64,000 nt of DNA from Gordonia sputi NBRC 100414 (lineage in GTDB: Bacteria > Actinomycetota > Actinomycetes > Mycobacteriales > Mycobacteriaceae). The position numbers and the translations under genes were made by a program. The notes under the pieces were generated by a model. The model was given only the letters and a program-made list of their open reading frames with translations. It made no database searches and was not told where the DNA came from. The DNA is taken from the NCBI RefSeq assembly GCF_000248055.1, contig NZ_BAFC01000022.1, positions 124,001 to 188,000 of the forward strand. Reading direction: 5' to 3'. Within the stretch, counting starts at the first letter, position 1. Each line of letters begins with the position of its first letter. This document shows positions 61,459 to 64,000 of the stretch, piece after piece.

Positions 61459-63395
61459 TCAGGCGGCGTCGGCCAGCGGTGGGTCGACTCCTCCTGGTGG
61501 GTCGACGTCGTCGAGCCACCAGGGGCTAGCTGGTGGGGCCGGGCCTGTTGGTGCGTCCGGGTCTGTGGACGGGTCGGGGTCGGGTGGATCAGTGAGGTTC
61601 CATTGGATGTCGACCCGCCTGCTGAGGCGCGGTGTATCGCCGGAGGGCATCGCGCCCACGAGTGCGAGCTCGACGCGCCCGCTGGGCGGGTCTGCCATCG
61701 AGGGCGGCGACACCATCCAGGCACCCACCGCATCCGCCACGATCTTCGCGTCGGCTGTACCCGAGCCCCGCGCGCAGATCTCAGTGTCGGCTGTGTCGGC
61801 GACGGTCTCGGTATCGGCTGTGTCCTTGCGGTCCCGATCCCGGCAGCGGCCGCGCGTGCTGCGGCTGCGGCTTCGTTGCTGATGTGTTCGGCGGTGAGGT
61901 AGTCGTGGAAGTCGGCTTTGACGTCGGCGATGCGGTTGATGCGTTCGGGATTCTCCGGCATGCCGGGTTTGGCGTTGAGTCGCCACGCAACGCGTCCGGT
62001 ATCAGGGCCTTCGGTGATCATGCGGGTGGTGAATTGGCCGGGTTTCGGCCCGACCCGCCGATTGTGCACATCACACGCCGGCACCGACTGGTCGATGTCG
62101 GTCAAGCCGCCGTCGGCCCAGTCTTTCGCGGCGTGATGCATCTGGACTCTGCTCGCGGGTTGGTTGCAGCCGGGTGCGGAACACATTTTGCCGCCGGGTG
62201 AGGCGAAGGAGGCGAGTCGTTGCCCCAGCGTGGCGATCCGCTTCGACCGACCCAAATACAGCGGGATGCTGGTGTGCTCACCGAACACCGCCAAATACTG
62301 ACTGGCACCGGCGGAGGCGGCCATCTCGATCACATCGCCGATCGGCAGGAGTGTTCCGGAGGTGGTCTGTGCGATCCCTGCTTGTGCTTCCAACTCGTGC
62401 AGGCTGGTGGTGACGATCACCTGGATCGGCAAACCCCGATGCGTATTACCCAACATGCCGGATTCCAACACCTGGCCGAGTAGGGCGGAGAACGCGTCGT
62501 GATTGCGTTGGGCGGGTGAGCGTTGATCACGCAGCGCCGCCGCCGCGACCTGTTCGGCGTTCGCGGTGGTGATCGGACCGACAGGTGAGTCGGGGTCGTC
62601 GGGGTTGTTCATGCCGGGTTTGGCCCACGAGTCCAACACCGCATCCAGCCGGGCACGGGCGATCGGATCCAAATCAGCAGTCAACCGCGACATGAGTTGT
62701 GCGTTTTGCCGGTTCACCCACAAGCGGCGTCGACGTTTGCGGTCTTTCGGGTTGGTCAGCGTCCCATCCGGATCCAGATGCGCCAACAATCGTGAACCCA
62801 AATTAGTGATTTCGGCGGGCGTGAACTGGACCGCATACCCGGCCATCTGTGCTTCGGCGGCCGCTTTGGTCTCGGCCGACACCTCACCGGGGATCGCTTC
62901 GAGCACTTCCAGTACCGCGCGGACGTGTGCTCCGGCGACGCGTCCTTCCACGACGTAGCCGGCCAACGTCGGACATGCGGGTGGCAGGCGGTCGCCGCAG
63001 ATTGTGGTGAATGAGCCGGTCGCCGCGATCACCTGATATCGGGCTGCCGGATCGCCAATATGCAGACGTTGTCCCATGAAATTCCGAATATCGCGGAAAC
63101 CCAACGAGTGGGGCAGATCCCGGTCAGAGGCCTCCACGACCAAGCGATCCGTGACCGCGCCCGCCGTCCGCAACGCCAGGCGTTCGGCCTCGACGGTGGC
63201 TTCCACCAGCACGTCATCGGACACCAACGACACATCCACCGTCGCCAACTCATCCAACACCGCAGCAAGCCGTGACAGTTTCTCCGCCACCACCGCATCC
63301 GCAGACCCCACCGCCGCAGAGGCCAATACAGACGACCCCAAAGCCGAAGGCACGCCACCGCTTCCGCCGTCGCTGCTGTTGCGTTTGCTGTTCAC
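61459..63395 (-). CDS. DUF222/HNH endonuclease-like protein, probable C-terminal frameshift
   Basis: A DUF222-HNH protein of a multicopy family common in mycolic actinobacteria (13E12-repeat proteins in M. tuberculosis); cellular role unknown. The DUF222 part includes LPHSLGFRDIRNFMGQRLHI and RRRRLWVNRQNAQLMSRLTA. The HNH part has Cys ligands in KMCSAPGCNQPASRV, then MHHAAKDWADGGLTD and DVHNRRVGPKPGQF. The frame shifts near 61835-61850: past EAAAAARAAAAGI the neighbouring frame gives a better tail (DTADTETVADTADTE, later RVDIQWNLTDPPDPDPSTDP) stopping at 61459, with GC-rich third positions. The unshifted frame stays open to 61269 with rare Arg and Ile codons and would run into the channel gene. 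The GTG at 63395 follows GGGGGTGG; a GTG at 63416 is possible. Confidence 0.8.
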
Positions 63396-63680
63396 GTGCC
63401 GCCACCCCCGCCCCACGTCGTATCGAATATGTGTTCTATACTACCCGACAATACGGACAACGTCGAGGAATTCTCGAACAATTTTTCGACCTCGTGGACA
63501 CGCGTTTCGCCGAGTCCCGACCACCCATTTTCGGTCCAGCATTGCGGCGTTGAACACTCGAGGTGTCAAGGATGCTCGTGATCGCCGAAAACGCGACGGC
63601 GGCAAGGTTCTCCGTGGCGATGGTTGCCAAAACATGGCAGTCGCCGCTCGCTGCCCCTTCCGCAAAGACACCCTGATAAT

Positions 63681-63700
63681 TGGTAATTAGTCAGTTACCA
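63681..63700. promoter_or_regulatory. inverted repeat upstream of ArsR-type gene
   Basis: TGGTAATTAGTCAGTTACCA has six-base arms (TGGTAA/TTACCA) and ends seven bases before the regulator's GTG. It is AT-rich in a GC-rich background. Its size and place suit an autoregulatory operator for the winged-helix regulator that follows. The rest of the 63396-63707 gap has no gene I can support. Confidence 0.55.
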
Positions 63701-63707
63701 TTTATGA

Positions 63708-64000
63708 GTGTCCGTCTTCGTCGCAATCGCCGACCCGGTGCGTCGCGGGATCCTGCGGATCCTGGTCGACGGCCCGCAACGAGTCGTCGACATCCAACGG
63801 TTGCTCGCCGCCCGTCACCCGATCTCGCGGCCCGCGGTGAGTCGACACTTGCGGGTGCTCGCCGAGGCCGGCCTGGTCGAGGCCGCCACGACGGGCCGGG
63901 AACGTCACTACCGACTCGACCCGACACCACTGCTCGAGGTGCGGAAGTTGTTGTCCGACCTCGGATCCGGGGACGCCGCGGACGCTTCCCGCGTGCCGAT
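63708..64000 (+). CDS. ArsR-family winged-helix regulator, N-terminal part
   Basis: A small DNA-binding repressor of the ArsR family, cut by the window end after about 97 residues. The GTG at 63708 gives VSVFVAIADPVRRGILRILV, the usual ArsR opening, followed by the helix-turn-helix in ISRPAVSRHLRVLAEAGLVE and the wing in ATTGRERHYRLDPTPLLEVR. No metal-binding cysteine pair is visible, so it is more like the SdpR-type members that often regulate ATPase or SRPBCC genes than a metal sensor. An ATG four bases upstream is in another frame and is not the start. A palindrome just before the gene is the probable operator. Confidence 0.88.
   Translation, partial: MSVFVAIADPVRRGILRILVDGPQRVVDIQRLLAARHPISRPAVSRHLRVLAEAGLVEAATTGRERHYRLDPTPLLEVRKLLSDLGSGDAADASRVP

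Noticed and set aside
63704..63900. regulator starting at the ATG at 63704
   Set aside because: That frame gives an Arg/Pro-rich sequence; the GTG at 63708 opens a clear ArsR helix-turn-helix.

Overview
The window comes from a high-GC, mycolic-acid-containing actinobacterium (order Mycobacteriales; I infer something near Gordonia, but have no 16S or marker search). The first 20 kb follows the Mycobacterium tuberculosis Rv1475c-Rv1497 gene order: aconitase, an Rv1476-type membrane protein, a RipA-type peptidoglycan hydrolase, MoxR/DUF58/VWA, fabG (mabA), inhA, hemH, an Rv1486c-like gene, a DUF3097 protein, NfeD plus SPFH, a TVP38/DedA-like protein, mutA-mutB-meaB and a secreted lipase. ripB is not seen, and no toxin-antitoxin pair separates mutB from meaB.

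From about 21.5 to 58.2 kb lies a large siderophore locus. On the minus strand an entB-entA-substrate-binding lipoprotein operon supplies 2,3-dihydroxybenzoate (DHB) chemistry and uptake; entE (plus) activates DHB; entC (minus, 54.6-55.8 kb) makes isochorismate. Three nonribosomal peptide synthetases (NRPSs) of 1094, 2538 and 4517 residues form one minus-strand operon with an EntS-like exporter, each junction being a 4-base stop/start overlap. Divergent from it is a short operon for a free-standing aryl carrier protein, a PltA-type flavin-dependent halogenase and a cation/proton antiporter interrupted by a frameshift. An ornithine/lysine N-hydroxylase and a siderophore-interacting reductase follow. 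Four iron-box (IdeR/DtxR) sites, each 16/19 to consensus, sit in the divergent promoter regions.

My reading is a mixed catecholate-hydroxamate siderophore whose DHB is probably halogenated while tethered to the carrier. The binding-pocket codes suggest aryl-Gly-X-D-Thr-N5-hydroxyOrn-X-D-X. The third NRPS starts with a second EntF-like aryl-accepting condensation domain followed by an epimerase-like and a condensation domain that have both lost their catalytic histidines. No thioesterase, MbtH-like protein or N-hydroxyornithine acyltransferase is encoded here.

The right end holds an F420-type oxidoreductase and a nucleoside hydrolase (minus), an MscS-type channel (plus), a DUF222/HNH endonuclease (minus, probably frameshifted near its C-terminus) and the start of an ArsR-type regulator cut by the window edge. 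No rRNA, tRNA, CRISPR array, insertion sequence or phage gene was seen.
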